From contig CP154954.1 of assembly GCA_039621445.1 (NCBI GenBank), forward strand, positions 37,681,703 to 37,745,702: 64,000 nucleotides of DNA, written 5' to 3'. Under the pieces are notes generated by a model. It did not search any database. It saw only the letters and a list, made by a program, of their open reading frames with translations, and was not told the DNA's origin. This document shows, one piece after another, positions 53,719-64,000 of this stretch; within the stretch, counting starts at the first letter, position 1; each line of letters begins with the position of its first letter. Both the position numbers and the translations under genes were made by a program. Source of the stretch: Euglena gracilis. Its lineage: Eukaryota > Euglenida > Euglenophyceae > Euglenales.

Positions 53719-55300
53719 AGGATGCTGACCTGCACTTTCGATGACTGCGGAAACCTCCAGGTGTCCCTGGGGCTACCGAGCTTCCTCGGCAACGCGAATT
53801 CGGACATTCCGAATGCCTCGAAGAAACATACGCGAAAAATGATTTCTTGCAAGGGTGGTAATATTTCACAACAAAAACATTTGTGGGTAAATCCCACCAA
53901 TAAAAACACACATGCGATAGTTGGGTGAACCATTCCGCTTCCGGAATGATGGGTATGGGAATAACTCCACGGGCTTCATCCCGCAGAATTTTCTCAACCG
54001 CACCTTCGATAAGCTTTGGAGGGGGGTGCATCCATAACACCGTATCACCCCAAAATTTGTCAAATGCGTTGCAGTGTTGTGACCAACGACCTGCAAACGG
54101 GCATGTGCATTGGACGAAAAGGTATCGATTTCCAATGCCAAATCAAAAGAATCGGCCAATGTCGTTATTTTGGAAAACCATCGTTCCAAAATGCGATATT
54201 GACCAAAATTGAAAGGGTCAATCTTCCACTACCGAAAGGGTTAATCCCAAGGGAGTTTGAACAGGCTGGGGGTTTCCCCATTCTGCATCAAATCCGTACC
54301 CAGTGTGATCGCGATTGAAATTAGGTGTGACGCTTTTCATGTTTCCAAACAACGAGGCTACTCCGCGTTGTTGGAGTACTCGGTGTATCTCCACACATTG
54401 CGGGCTACAAACAAGTGTATCCTTGGGTGTGGATTCTGTATTCGGAATAGCGATTAGTGTCGGATTTTCAACTAAACATCCACAATCGAAATCCGTTTGG
54501 GTGGAAATTCTCCTGCAGTGCAAACATTCGTAGGAAGTGTGATGGTGTGATGGGTGTGCGTGTAAGTGGGTGTCGATGGCATTAGCCGGTGAGTCTTGTA
54601 CAGGTGTGCGTGGATTCGGCACAACTGGTGGGAAACGGAGTGGTGGTGTGGCTGGGCGAGGACTCGACACCGTACGTACTGTAGGCCTTTGGGCTTTCGT
54701 CTTGTAACCCAGTGAAACGGCGGGGGTACCGCTACTCGCTTGCCCTACCTCACGTGGAACGCATGTAGGTGTGTGATTGGGTACGGGGGAGGCTTTCTCC
54801 GTACCCCGGGTGTGAAAACGGTTGTTGGTGTGCTGGCTAACGGTGTTGCCATTGTGAGTAACGCTGTCGAAAAAGTGGTGGTCGTCATGGTGGACGCCAA
54901 CAGTGATGGTGGTTTGGGTGTCATTGAAGTGGTGGGTGCTGTGTACAAACTGTGGGAGTGTCAATCCACAACCAATCGGTACTGCCGTAAAAATGGGTAT
55001 CCCAAAATTACGTCAGACCCGTGAATTCCGGACTCTTAACCCCAAATATTCGTGAAATGTTGTAATTGTGGGGGGTGTGAGTGATGTTTCGGAATGATGG
55101 GCAAGAGTATCTCGAGCACACATCCCAAATCACCACCGCACATGGGGGTGTTATCCGCGGTTGTAATTTTTATCGGTTTCTTTGCGCTTTCCATGAGCGG
55201 GGTCCGTATCAACCGCAACCGAAAAAGCAGTGGTATGCGACAACCAGTGTCAATGAGAATTTTACCTTAGGTGGAGAAATTTTGAATGCGTATTTCAGCT
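53520..55300 (-). pseudogene. pol: E8 protease and pre-RT region
   Basis: The retropepsin DTG lies at the complement of 55,243-55,251, followed by KPIKITTADNTPM. The His/Thr-rich extension (54,218-54,964) has paired Cys (CLHCRRISTQTDFDCGC). The pre-RT frame (53,520-54,189) has PLQEIIFRVCFFEAFG. This is the same layout as E4. Confidence 0.8.
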
Positions 55301-55615
55301 TGGACGAGCAATTCCATTGGTGGTACGCAAAGTGAAGGGTCTGGCGGAAATACGTTTGCTTGCCAGCTTTCCCAAGAACCCTTTCCTACTTTGCTCAACA
55401 TTCCGAGCGGAAATGTGGGGTGGGGGTAGGATACCCGAAATAATTCTGGGTACTGACCGTGAAGGCGGATGGGCAGGGGGGGCAAGGTTGATCAGGTCTT
55501 ACCTCCATCTGTTCATCAGCCCAGAGGTCCGTGCCCTCGAACCTCGGGCTCCCCTACTCCAAATCCGAACCGGCCGCATAGCCTGCAACAGACTTTCTGG
55601 TGGAATAGATGGAAT

Positions 55616-56948
55616 TCAATGAACGCACCGCCATTCATTTAAATTCCCTGTCCGAGGTCTCATTCCCCTCCCTGCCCGAAGCCGGGGTGTCCTCCTCCAA
55701 AAAAGAAATCTTGAAACCGAATTTTTGCCGGTTGGAGAAGTTACCACGGTCCTCACGGCGCTTACCGCGATTTCTGTAGCCGGGCCGGGGGGAACGGGAT
55801 CTTGGACATTTGGATGAGTGGTGGTCTTTGGAACCGCAAAGTGAACAACGGGATTTGTGGAGGGATTCCGCAAAACGGGTAGAACGATATTCCGTTCTTC
55901 CATCAAACCGTCGTGGTGAACGGGTTTCCCGTCGACCATGACCGGCGTACCGGGGTTTCCCTGATGACTCGCGCGAAGAAGATGATCCACTTCGCGAACG
56001 AGATCGTGAAGAGTCGCGATTGAAATCCCGTTTCCGGGTAGGGGGTAGAGGTGACCGAAAGCGAGAAGGACGGGTTTCTTGACCATCACGCGATGGTGAC
56101 TTGGGCCTACTACCGTTAACTTGGTTCTCCGAAGAACGTGAAACGCGCGATTGTCGTGAAAACGCCGAGGAACCAGATCCCCGTGAGGAGGTCGAGCCCC
56201 TTGGACTTCCAATACGCTTTCGCGCATCGGGATTCGTGCATTCCTGAGACATGTGACCAGATTTGTTGCACAAAAAGCACAGTTTATCCGTGCCTTGGTC
56301 CGAAGAACGCTGATTCCGCGTTTTCTGTCCCGTGGTGGGTGATCTCGGTGACATGGGTGATTTTTGCAACGCTTTAACCGCACCCCCAGGGATTCCCGCG
56401 GTGGGATGTGTTTGGAAAGCGGACTGTATTTGTACCAAAACTTGTGTGAGCTTGAGTTGCTTTGACACATAATTCCAACGTTGGGCAACAGTCATCTCAT
56501 GCCCTGCCAACTCCTCGCAATGGATATCCTTCACGAGAGATGGTGTGAAATGTAACAAAACGGCATCGAATTGTTCGCACATTTTCTTCTCGCTAAGTTC
56601 ATCAACTTCGGAAGCAAGTGCCAACCATTTGGCATACCAAAGGTCAAAGGATTTCCATTTGCGATCCGGTGGCGCGGATTGTCGCCATTTCTTTTACAGG
56701 GTAATCCTGGTGACCAAACCTGAGTTGGTTGAAGCGTATTGCTCAACCAGGTCATCGAATGATACGCCATTACGTATCACCAAATTGCGTGCGCGTTCTC
56801 GCTCCTCCCTCGGTAGGCAATCGATGAATTCCATCTTGACTACCTCGGGATTCGGGTCTTGGGTGGGTCCCTTGAGTGCCCAGTAGTACTGCCAGTCCCG
56901 AAGAAATTCTCTCCATGTGGTTGGATTCCCGTCCCATTGGGGTTTCAC
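55616..56948 (-). pseudogene. gag: E8 gag capsid and nucleocapsid
   Basis: Frames 56,694-56,948 and 55,635-56,624 contain KPQWDGNPTTWREFLRDW, EFIDCLPREERERARNLV, LTQVLVQIQSAFQTHPT and an intact zinc knuckle CFLCNKSGHMSQEC (about 56,239-56,280). An Arg/Ser-rich tail ends FLEEDTPASGREGNE. This is the best preserved nucleocapsid in the window. Confidence 0.88.
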
Positions 56949-56989
56949 CTTGTTCGCGATTGAGATGGTGCCCTTGTAGTCTCTCTGAG

Positions 56990-59712
56990 TAACCCGTTGA
57001 CCGCCGGTGGTATTCCAGGGGTTTGCGTCCGGGTACTTCTTAACACCAAACGCGTTTCGCGGATCTTCCGCACCATGTGTACCCCGTGCAGGGTCTCCCG
57101 CACCAAGGGTAGGGGTGGCAGTATTTACCGCACCTTAACACCAAACGCGTTTTTCCGCTCCATGTGTACCCTGTGCAGGGTCTCCCGCACCAATGGTAGG
57201 GGTGGCAGTATTTTCCTGCGGGAAGTGCGAGAAATGTGGTGAAATTTTCCGGGTTGGGCGGGTTTCCCGCCGAAAACCCGATGTGTGATCTGGTAATCCA
57301 GAACCCGATGGTGGTTGGTATGATCGCGAACGCGACACATGACCAATACCAGGTGTGGGGTGTTGGCTCATTCCTCGTACAAGGTTGGAATGTTGAATTT
57401 CTTGGTGGAGACCCGAATTTTAGAGTGGGGTATGAATTTCCCCATCGGAAATGTGTTGTGAAAAGTGAGTTTGTGGTGTGGGCAAAACCAAGGTGGTACA
57501 GTTCGTGTTTTCGCGGGTGGTTGTAGGGATTCCTACTCCAGAAGCAGTAATTTGAGAACGCGATTCCGGGACATTTGGGATACCAACCGCAGCGCTTACC
57601 GCGGTGGGTGGTGGCACAACCGGTCCCGGAATGGACGTTTTATCCAAACTCGCGGACAAGTCATGCAACGTTTCTTCCAAATGTTCCACTAACTGGAGTT
57701 GGCCGCAAATACGGTCAACCTCAGTCTCCAGATGCCTAACGCGTTTGCGGTAACAGGAGAAATCGTCCAAGTGTGGTAACTTTTCAGAAACCAAGTGTAA
57801 TTCTTGGACAAGTTGTCCTTGGGACTCCTCCACATTCCGGAGTTCACCCGCAAGCGCTTTTACTGCATTTGAGACAATTTGCAATTGGTGGGGTTAATTG
57901 GTTGAGGTTTCCGAGGTGGTGCGCGAGTTTAGCGCGGTTGGCTTTTCCAACAACGCAGAAATTCGTCCATCCAACCGTGAAACCTCATCTTGCATGGATC
58001 GGGCATTCCGATTCATAGATTCCTCAAGTTGAATCAAACTCGTACAAAATGCTTGCAAGGTTTCCTTGTTGTCACCAAGCATTTTGTTATAAAATGAGCG
58101 AAATTCCGGTGACTCGGATATCCGAGCGCGCGAAACATTGGGAAGTGCGCGAATTTCCGCTACTGTGGTGGACAACAAAGTACAACGGGTTTGCAATTCC
58201 CCAATAGCGGCTTGAATAATACTAATGTCGTGAACTCGCTTGGAAAGTGCAGAAACATGCTCCTGCAAACCGACAACGGTGGCATTAATACCGCCAATGT
58301 CCGTTTGCATTTGTTGTTCCGCGAAATCCAAACGTTGTGCGCAATCCGCGGTTTTCGCTTTCAAGGAGGGTAACCCATCCTGGTTTAGGGCACAATGGCA
58401 GGATTTTTGCTCCAAATGTAAAATTCCTTCCTCCAAAAGCTGGATTTGCATACGGGGAACAAAATGTTCTTGCACTTTTGCTTGAAATTGCTTCAAATGC
58501 TCGATTTCCGAGCAAAGATGCAAAATCCGTTGTTGGGCTTCTTGGAGAAAAGTGGTAGTGCGGCAAAATGCTCCATCACAACAAAGTTACCGATTTCCGG
58601 CATTTTGGGGGTGGCATTTTGCGCTTGTAACTGTTGCTGCAATTGCAGTAGCATGGTTGAACATGATTCCACTTTTTCAAAAAGATGGCTCACACCACCT
58701 TGCACATGCAGAAACTTGGAATCATTCCGCGTTTCCGCTTCATGCAGTGTTTCACTGATTTGTTGAAAATTTTGTGGAAGTTGGGTGCGCAAAATACTGT
58801 CAACACTTTCTCGAGAATGCTGAAGGTCTTTCCCGCATTTTCGAAATTGCGTTGGCAATATTTGCCGATTTCCTGGAAATAATTCCAGCAATATTCCAGT
58901 TTGGTGTTGACAACCCTTTGATTGTCCTCATCAAACTGCAAAACCTTGTTGAGCATGGTTGCACATTCCGCAACACATTGGTGGACATGCAAAATTTGCT
59001 TGCTCGGCGGGTGATCCGCTGGGAGTTTACCGAGAATACGGTAAACATCACCGGGGGTGAGTTTATCCCTCAAATCTTCCTCATAGTCCTCCACAATGGA
59101 AACGGCACCAGAGATTTCCGGTACCACCAGACGCATATCTGGGTTCCATGGCAAAGCAGGGAAAACAGCAGTTTCCGCTGGTAATCCTGCAATGCGTGAA
59201 ATGGTGTGGGGGGTGGAAATTGAGGGGGGGGGGTGGAGAAAACACGGTGTTTCCACCGAGTTGCACTCCAAAATGCCCACCGGTGCTTCCACCTGGGATC
59301 TTTTGGGAGTGAACAGAGCAAAGGGCAAGGACCCCTCACTTTGTTCATGGGTTACATGAGTTGCCAAGTGTAACGGTGCAAGGGGTTCATCCCTTCGCCG
59401 AATCAATGATGGGTGAACCGGGATGGAGGAAGGCATTTTGCCACCTACATCCCACACAATCAATGACAATGATGATTAGGAAGGCTCATTGCCCCCTTGC
59501 AACAAGGAAGGCGTTTCGCCTTGTGACAATAACAATGGATGCAATGTGTCTTCTTGTTGCTTGGGGAGTCGGGAATTGGAACTTGTTTCCTTCGAACCGT
59601 TCCAATCCCCGCAATGTTCATCAAGATTGGTCAATGAATTCATCAACAAGTCATAATCAATTTTGCTGTTGGGGGTTGTGCTCTGCATCTTTTGAGATGG
59701 GTAAAAAGGCAA
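56990..59712 (-). pseudogene. gag: E8 gag coiled-coil N-terminal region
   Basis: The Met is at about 59,687 (MQSTTPNSKIDYDLL). Frames 58,690-59,469, 58,493-58,891, 57,894-58,523 and 57,420-57,884 give a Pro-rich start, then a long coiled coil (LEEGILHLEQKSCHCA, FYNKMLGDNKETLQAF, RKRVRHLETEVDRICGQL). Together with the capsid this Gag would exceed 1,200 residues, far above the usual Ty3 size. A 95-bp tandem duplication (57,041 and 57,136) lies before the capsid. Confidence 0.8.
57036..57230. repeat. 95-bp tandem duplication in E8 gag
   Basis: TAACACCAAACGCGTTT recurs at 57,041 and 57,136 with the following GTGTACCC, GCAGGGTCTCCCGCACCAA and GGTAGGGGTGGCAGTATTT words. Two copies, a few differences. 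Confidence 0.85.
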
Positions 59713-59932
59713 AAACCCAAAAATTCACACAAATAAGCGGAGAAACAGGGACCAGAAAGGTTGTATCGGCGAATACCGAACAGAGCCTTCTGAGACCTGT
59801 ATCCTTGCTTAAAGGTCGGCTAGGGGCCAGGAACAGTACTTTCACCGTGTTTCACGGCTCAGTACGATCCTCACCACCACTCAACCACAGAGTTTCTCTG
59901 TGTGGAACGTCCGTGTAGGATCGTTGCCTAAA

Positions 59933-59942
59933 TCTGCTACCA
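59933..59942 (-). promoter_or_regulatory. Primer-binding site of E8 (tRNA-iMet)
   Basis: TGGTAGCAGA on the minus strand, two bases beyond the LTR end; the following TTTAGGCAAC does not continue the tRNA match. Confidence 0.8.
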
Positions 59943-59944
59943 AG

Positions 59945-60373
59945 TGTACGTCCAAAGCTTTCCCTTTTCCCCTTTTTGGGACTTCTGAAAAGCCTTTCGC
60001 TTTCGCCTTGGTTGCTCAGCCTAGTTATGGTAGGTAAAAGTCTTTGGAGTAACAAAAAGTGGTTTTCCCTTTTTCTTCCCAGTTCCCCGAGAGGCAAAGC
60101 ACAAAGCAAAGAATTCAGAAGTTTCTTCTGGAGTGAAGTTCGACTGTTCTGAGGGTTTTTCCCTCTGACAAAACCAATGGTCAAACTTGGAAGTGATGAC
60201 AGTGAAGAATACCACCTGTGCTGTGGGGGAAGGAGAGAAAAGTGCTGACGTGTCCAGTGGCAGATCCCAGAAGAGTCTGCCACGATCTTACCAGCTGTGG
60301 ATTTCCAAAGTGGTACGACCGTCACAGAAGCAACTCTTCAGATATCCTACAGAGCTGGGACGTGCCTGGTACA
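59945..60373 (-). repeat. 5' LTR of E8
   Basis: The 429-bp partner of 43,621-44,045, with the same TGTAC/GTACA ends. The pyrimidine tract and CAG|GTGGTATTC block is near 60,210-60,225. Confidence 0.9.
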
Positions 60374-61440
60374 CCCCCCCAGAGCGCCACAGCAGAACCG
60401 AGCAGGCGCAAGGGAGAGAAAGGCATGCCGCCCCCCAGCCGGCCGAAGGAAGCTAGGCAAGGGGCAAAGGAGGCGAGCCGAAGACCCCCGAGGCACCAAA
60501 AAGACCCAAGGGAGCCCAATGGACCGCCCCCCCCCCCGCCCAACCAGCCGGGGAGCGCACCGCCCCCACCGAAAGGCTCAACGCTCCGAGCTCTGCCCCC
60601 AGCCTGAAGGTCGGCGCGGCGCGGCTGCCAAGCCACCCAGCAGGAACTGCGGCCCCCGCCCAGAGCCCGGAGGAGTTCCACCCCCTCCCAAGGCGCCCAC
60701 AAGAGCCTGCGGTCTGCCTGCCAGCAGACCGCCCGGGGACCAACACCAGCACCCGACCAGGCTCCTGTGGCGCGCGAGGCCACACACGAGGGGCGCCCCC
60801 GGGGGCCAAACGCCAAAGGCCAAGGCCGGTGAAAAGGCCACACCCCTGCCCTCCTTATACCTGAACCACCCCGAAGTTTGTTTGTACAATTCGTTCACTT
60901 CGCCGATGAGGTGCGCTTCGCCCCCGCTCCCGCCTCCGAGGTTAGCCGAAGGCAGGCGAGGCCGGGCACCTTGGTAAGAAGAGGAGTGTGGGCGGCGGGA
61001 GGCGGCCTGGCGACTGCGCACCGGAATTAGCGAATTTTCTTCCCATTCCGCTACTTTTATTACCTGTGTACTTTCCCCACCACAGGTTCTCTCTTTCTGA
61101 TTTTTCATTCAAAGAATTGTGCATGCTGGATCAAGAAGAATCAAATATCAATCTGAGTTCAATAAAACAACTGTCCAAGAAATTCAAAGGTCAATCTGGA
61201 AGCCAGGCAAAAGGGGAATCAAAGGCAGCAAATCAATTCGAGAAAGGGGAAGAGCAAGCGACGCTGGGAATCAAGGTGAAGGTGTTCTTCCGCTACCCCC
61301 CCCCGCTACCCTTTTTTAATTGCAAACCAAGCTTTTCATACCCCTCCCTACTGCTTCAGAGGCACCCCCAAGGAGTTGGCCAAAAATACCGCCCCCCCTT
61401 TTTTGACTTATTTGGCTGCCCGAACCCAGGTGCTGGCTGA
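60374..61440 (+). mobile_element. Family B fragment (plus orientation)
   Basis: A GC-rich Pro/Arg block with a long low-complexity frame (60,297-60,977) is followed by a CCACCACAG acceptor-like word and a CAAG-rich leader whose frame reads CMLDQEESNINLSSIKQL (about 61,122). Leader and block correspond to 42.1-42.6 kb in the opposite orientation. No enzymatic domain. Confidence 0.4.
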
Positions 61441-61559
61441 ATTCAGGGACCAAAAGACACAAAAAAAAGTTAATTTGTGGGGCGTGTGTGCCTATTTTTA
61501 CCGGAGCGCCGGGTGACTGTTTTCCCCCACTCGGCCTGCCGGGAAGCCCACTCCGCGCA

Positions 61560-61997
61560 CGGTCACCGAACCGCTTTTTTACCACTTGGTAGGAATCGGT
61601 GTTTTTGGTTGTGGAGAGCGTTGTGGAAATGCGGGGGGACATCTTGGTTGACGTCATGGGGGGACAAGTTTGGGTGCGTGGTGTGTGTGCGGGGGGTAGT
61701 GCGCAAATCGTGTGAACGAAAATCCACCACCAGTCGGTGTTGCCGTAGGAACAGAAAACCCAGTATGGCATCTGACCCGGCGACATTTGCCTTGAATGCC
61801 CAGGTACCCAGAATGTCTTGGAATTGTGGAGGGTGTCTGCGGTGCTTCGGGAAATGGGGAGGAGCATGTCCAAAATGCATCCCAGGTCACCACCGCACAT
61901 AGGGCTGTTACCAGCGGTCATAATTTTGATGGGATTTATGGCATGAACCAAGAGGGCGGTGGGGATAAGTCCTTTGCGGAAAAGAAGGGCGATTCGT
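61560..61997 (-). pseudogene. pol: Protease-region scrap of a family A element
   Basis: The minus strand reads IALLFRKGLIPTALLV and NPIKIMTAGNSPM, matching the stretch just after DTG in E4 and E8. It is cut at 61,997 by the E11 LTR, so E11 inserted directly behind the protease active site of an older copy. Confidence 0.75.
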
Positions 61998-61999
61998 GT

Positions 62000-62391
62000 G
62001 TACCAGGCACGATCCCAGCTCTGTAGGAAACCTGCAGAGTCTGGATCCGTCACAATCTGACGGCTCTGATGAACACAGCCTGACGATCGTGGCAGATCCT
62101 ATGGGATTTAGCGACACGTATCACACGTGCCTGCGTGATCTCTTTTCCTCACAGGTGGTATTCTATTCTTCACATTCTGATTGTTTTGAAGTAAGAGGAC
62201 AAACCTCTGAAAGGACTGAACACAACTGTGAACAGTGACTTGCCTTGTGATCTGTCTTAGCATAGGGGAATTGCGAAAAAGGGTTTTGTTACTCCAAGGA
62301 TTTTTAGTCACCTAAGTAGGTGCGTACCAGGAGAAAGCGAAACAGGCTTTTCCGGGACAAAATGGGTCAAATGGAAGTCCTTGGACGTACA
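62000..62391 (+). repeat. 5' LTR of E11
   Basis: Starts TGTACCAGGCACGATCC and ends TTGGACGTACA, with CCTCACAGGTGGTATTC at about 62,146. It is more divergent from the E1/E8 LTRs than those are from each other. Confidence 0.87.
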
Positions 62392-62393
62392 CT

Positions 62394-62459
62394 TGGTAGC
62401 AGAATAGGTCAAAGATACTACAGAAAGAAAGGCCACCAGGTAATACACTTGGTAGCAGA
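62394..62459 (+). promoter_or_regulatory. Duplicated primer-binding site of E11
   Basis: TGGTAGCAGA occurs at 62,394-62,403 and again at 62,450-62,459, each preceded by ACACT. The second is followed by TTTAGGCAACGATCC, exactly as in E8. The first, at the LTR edge, would be the working site. Confidence 0.75.
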
Positions 62460-62702
62460 TTTAGGCAACGATCCTACAAAGACGTTCCACACAGACAAAC
62501 TCTGTGGTTGACTGGTGGTGAGGATCGTACTGAGCCGTGAACCACGGTGAAAGTACTGTTCCTGGCCCTTAGCCAACCTTTAAGCAAGGATACAGGTCTC
62601 CGAAGGCTCTGTTTGGTATTCGCCGATACAACCTTTCTGGTCCCTGTTTCACAGCTTATTTGTATTAATTTTTGGGTTTTTGCCTTTTACCCAGCTCAAA
62701 AG

Positions 62703-64000
62703 ATGCAGAGCACAACCCCCAGCAACAAATTTGATTATGACTTGTTGATGAGTTCATTGACCAATCTTGATGATTATTGCGGGGATTGGAACGGTTCGAT
62801 GGAAACAAGTTCCAATTCCCGACCCCCCAAGCAACGAGAAGACACATGACATCAATTGTCATTGTCACAAGGCGTCATTGTCATTGATTGCACGGGATGT
62901 GGGTGGCAAAATGCCTTCCTCCATCCCGGTTCACCCATCATTGATTCGGCGAGGGGATGAACCCCTTGCACCGTTACACTTGGCAACTCATGTAACCCAT
63001 GAACAAAGTGAGGGGTACTTGCCCTTTGCTCTGTTCACTCCCAAAAGATCCCAGGTGGAAGCACCGGTGGGCCTTTTGGAGTGCAACTCGGTGGAAACAC
63101 CGTGTTTTCTCCACCCCCCCCCTCAATTTCCACCCCCCACACCATTTCACGCATTGCGGGATTACCCGCGGAAACTGCGGTTTTCCCTGCTTTGCCATGG
63201 AGCCCAGATATGTGTCTGTTGGTAACGGAAATCTCTGGTGCCGTTTCCATTGTGGAGGACTATGAGGAAGATTTGAGGGATAAACTCAATCCCGGTGATG
63301 TTTACCGTATTCTCGGAGAACTCCCAGCGGATCACCCGCCGAGCAAGCAAATTTTGCATGTCCACCAATGTTTTGCGGAATGTGCAACCATGCTCAACAA
63401 GGTTTTGCAGTTTGATGAGGACAATCAAAGGGTTGTCAACACCAAACTGGAATATTGCTGGAATTATTTGCAGGAAATCGGCAAATATTGCCAACACAAT
63501 TTTGAAAATGCGGGAAAGACCTTCAGCACTTTCGCGAAAGTGTTGACAGTATTTTGCGCATCCAACTTCCGCAAAACTTCCAACAAATCAGTGAAACACT
63601 GCATGAAGCGGAAACGCGGAATGATTTCAAGTTTCTGCATGTGCAAGATGGTATGAGCCATCTTTTTGCCAAAGTGGAATCATGTTCAACCACGCTACTG
63701 CAATTGCAGCACCAGTTACAAGCGCAAAATGCCACCCCCAAAAAGCCGAAAATCGGTACGTTTGTTGCGGTTGGGCATTTTGCAACACTCACTACTACTT
63801 TCCAAGAAGCCCAACAACGGATTTTGTATCTTTGCTCGGAAATAGAGCTTTTGAAGCAATGTCAAGCGGAAGTGCAAGAACATTTTGTTCCCCGTACGCA
63901 AATCCAGCTTTTGGAGGAACGAATTTTACACTTGGCGCAAAAATCCTGCCATTATGCCGCAAATCAGGACGGATTAACCACCCTGCACGCGAAAATTGCG
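62703..64000 (+). pseudogene. gag: E11 gag N-terminal region (runs off window)
   Basis: Starts MQSTTPSNKFDYDLLMSS. Frames 62,703-62,849, 62,767-63,225 and 63,081-63,656 match E8 Gag (FDEDNQRVVNTKLEYCWN, HVHQCFAECATMLNKV), and coiled coil continues to the window edge (LLEERILHLAQKSCHYA region). Stops and shifts near 62,850 and 63,200 show it is damaged. It is very close to E8 over this stretch. Confidence 0.85.

Larger units (their letters stand above)
43621..60373 (-). mobile_element. E8: near-complete giant Ty3/gypsy chromovirus with ORF3 (16.75 kb)
   Basis: The two LTRs are roughly 90% alike by eye. With PBS, gag, protease, RT, RNase H, integrase, chromodomain, ORF3 and polypurine tract all in order, it defines the family. 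At 16.75 kb it is about three times a typical Ty3 element. No matching 5-bp target duplication is seen (AGGAG left, CCCCC right). Every gene has frame changes, so it is a dead copy. Confidence 0.9.

Noticed and set aside
1-64000. CRISPR arrays, bacterial operons, rRNA or tRNA genes
   Set aside because: Tandem repeats here lack spacer structure, genes lack bacterial signals and no rRNA or tRNA fold was recognised by eye. A tRNA scan would settle the last point.

Overview
This is a eukaryotic, repeat-dominated window with no clear intact host gene. Almost everything is nested and broken LTR retrotransposons, satellites and minisatellites. The primer-binding sites match the 3' end of an animal/protist-type initiator tRNA-Met (TGGTAGCAGA) rather than the usual land-plant form (TGGTATCAGA). 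Together with GC-rich islands and a retroelement carrying a cytosine-methyltransferase-like domain, this suggests an alga or other protist with a large genome. The species cannot be fixed from the sequence.

The dominant family is a very large Ty3/gypsy chromovirus, here called family A. Its best copy, E8, lies on the minus strand at 43,621-60,373 (16.75 kb). It has two LTRs (TGTAC...GTACA ends), a tRNA-iMet PBS, a Gag with a long coiled-coil N-terminus and a CCHC knuckle, protease, RT, RNase H, integrase and a chromodomain. Downstream of pol is an extra same-sense coding region, here called ORF3, of about 5.5 kb. ORF3 is preceded by a conserved splice-acceptor-like site and contains a conserved 46-60 nt intron. 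Other family A copies are E1 (+, 1-7,627, 3' half), E2 (-, about 8,270-14,860, 5' half), E4 (+, 22,200-32,095, with satellites and an LTR to 34,399), E6 (-, 38,150-41,745, LTR, gag and satellite), a protease scrap at about 61,560-61,997, and E11 (+, 62,000 to the window end, LTR and gag).

Other elements: E3 (-, about 17,014-22,200) is a GC-rich Ty3/gypsy element whose polyprotein places a C5-cytosine-methyltransferase-like domain directly before the protease. E5 (+, 34,680-38,150) encodes a different coiled-coil, repeat-rich protein. Family B, GC-rich with minisatellites, lies at 14,705-16,500, 41,746-43,620 and 60,374-61,440.

Two further layers stand out. A 216-bp satellite is associated with the 3' part of family A elements and switches orientation inside one array (about 32,990). 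A roughly 1.06-kb GC-rich segment inside the E2 gag (11,578-12,637) looks like host genomic DNA, including a possible KRI1-like first exon.

Most copies carry frameshifts and stops. The longest uninterrupted catalytic frame is the RT-RNase H ORF of E3 (829 codons). All identifications are by reading motifs and comparing copies inside the window; no database search was run.
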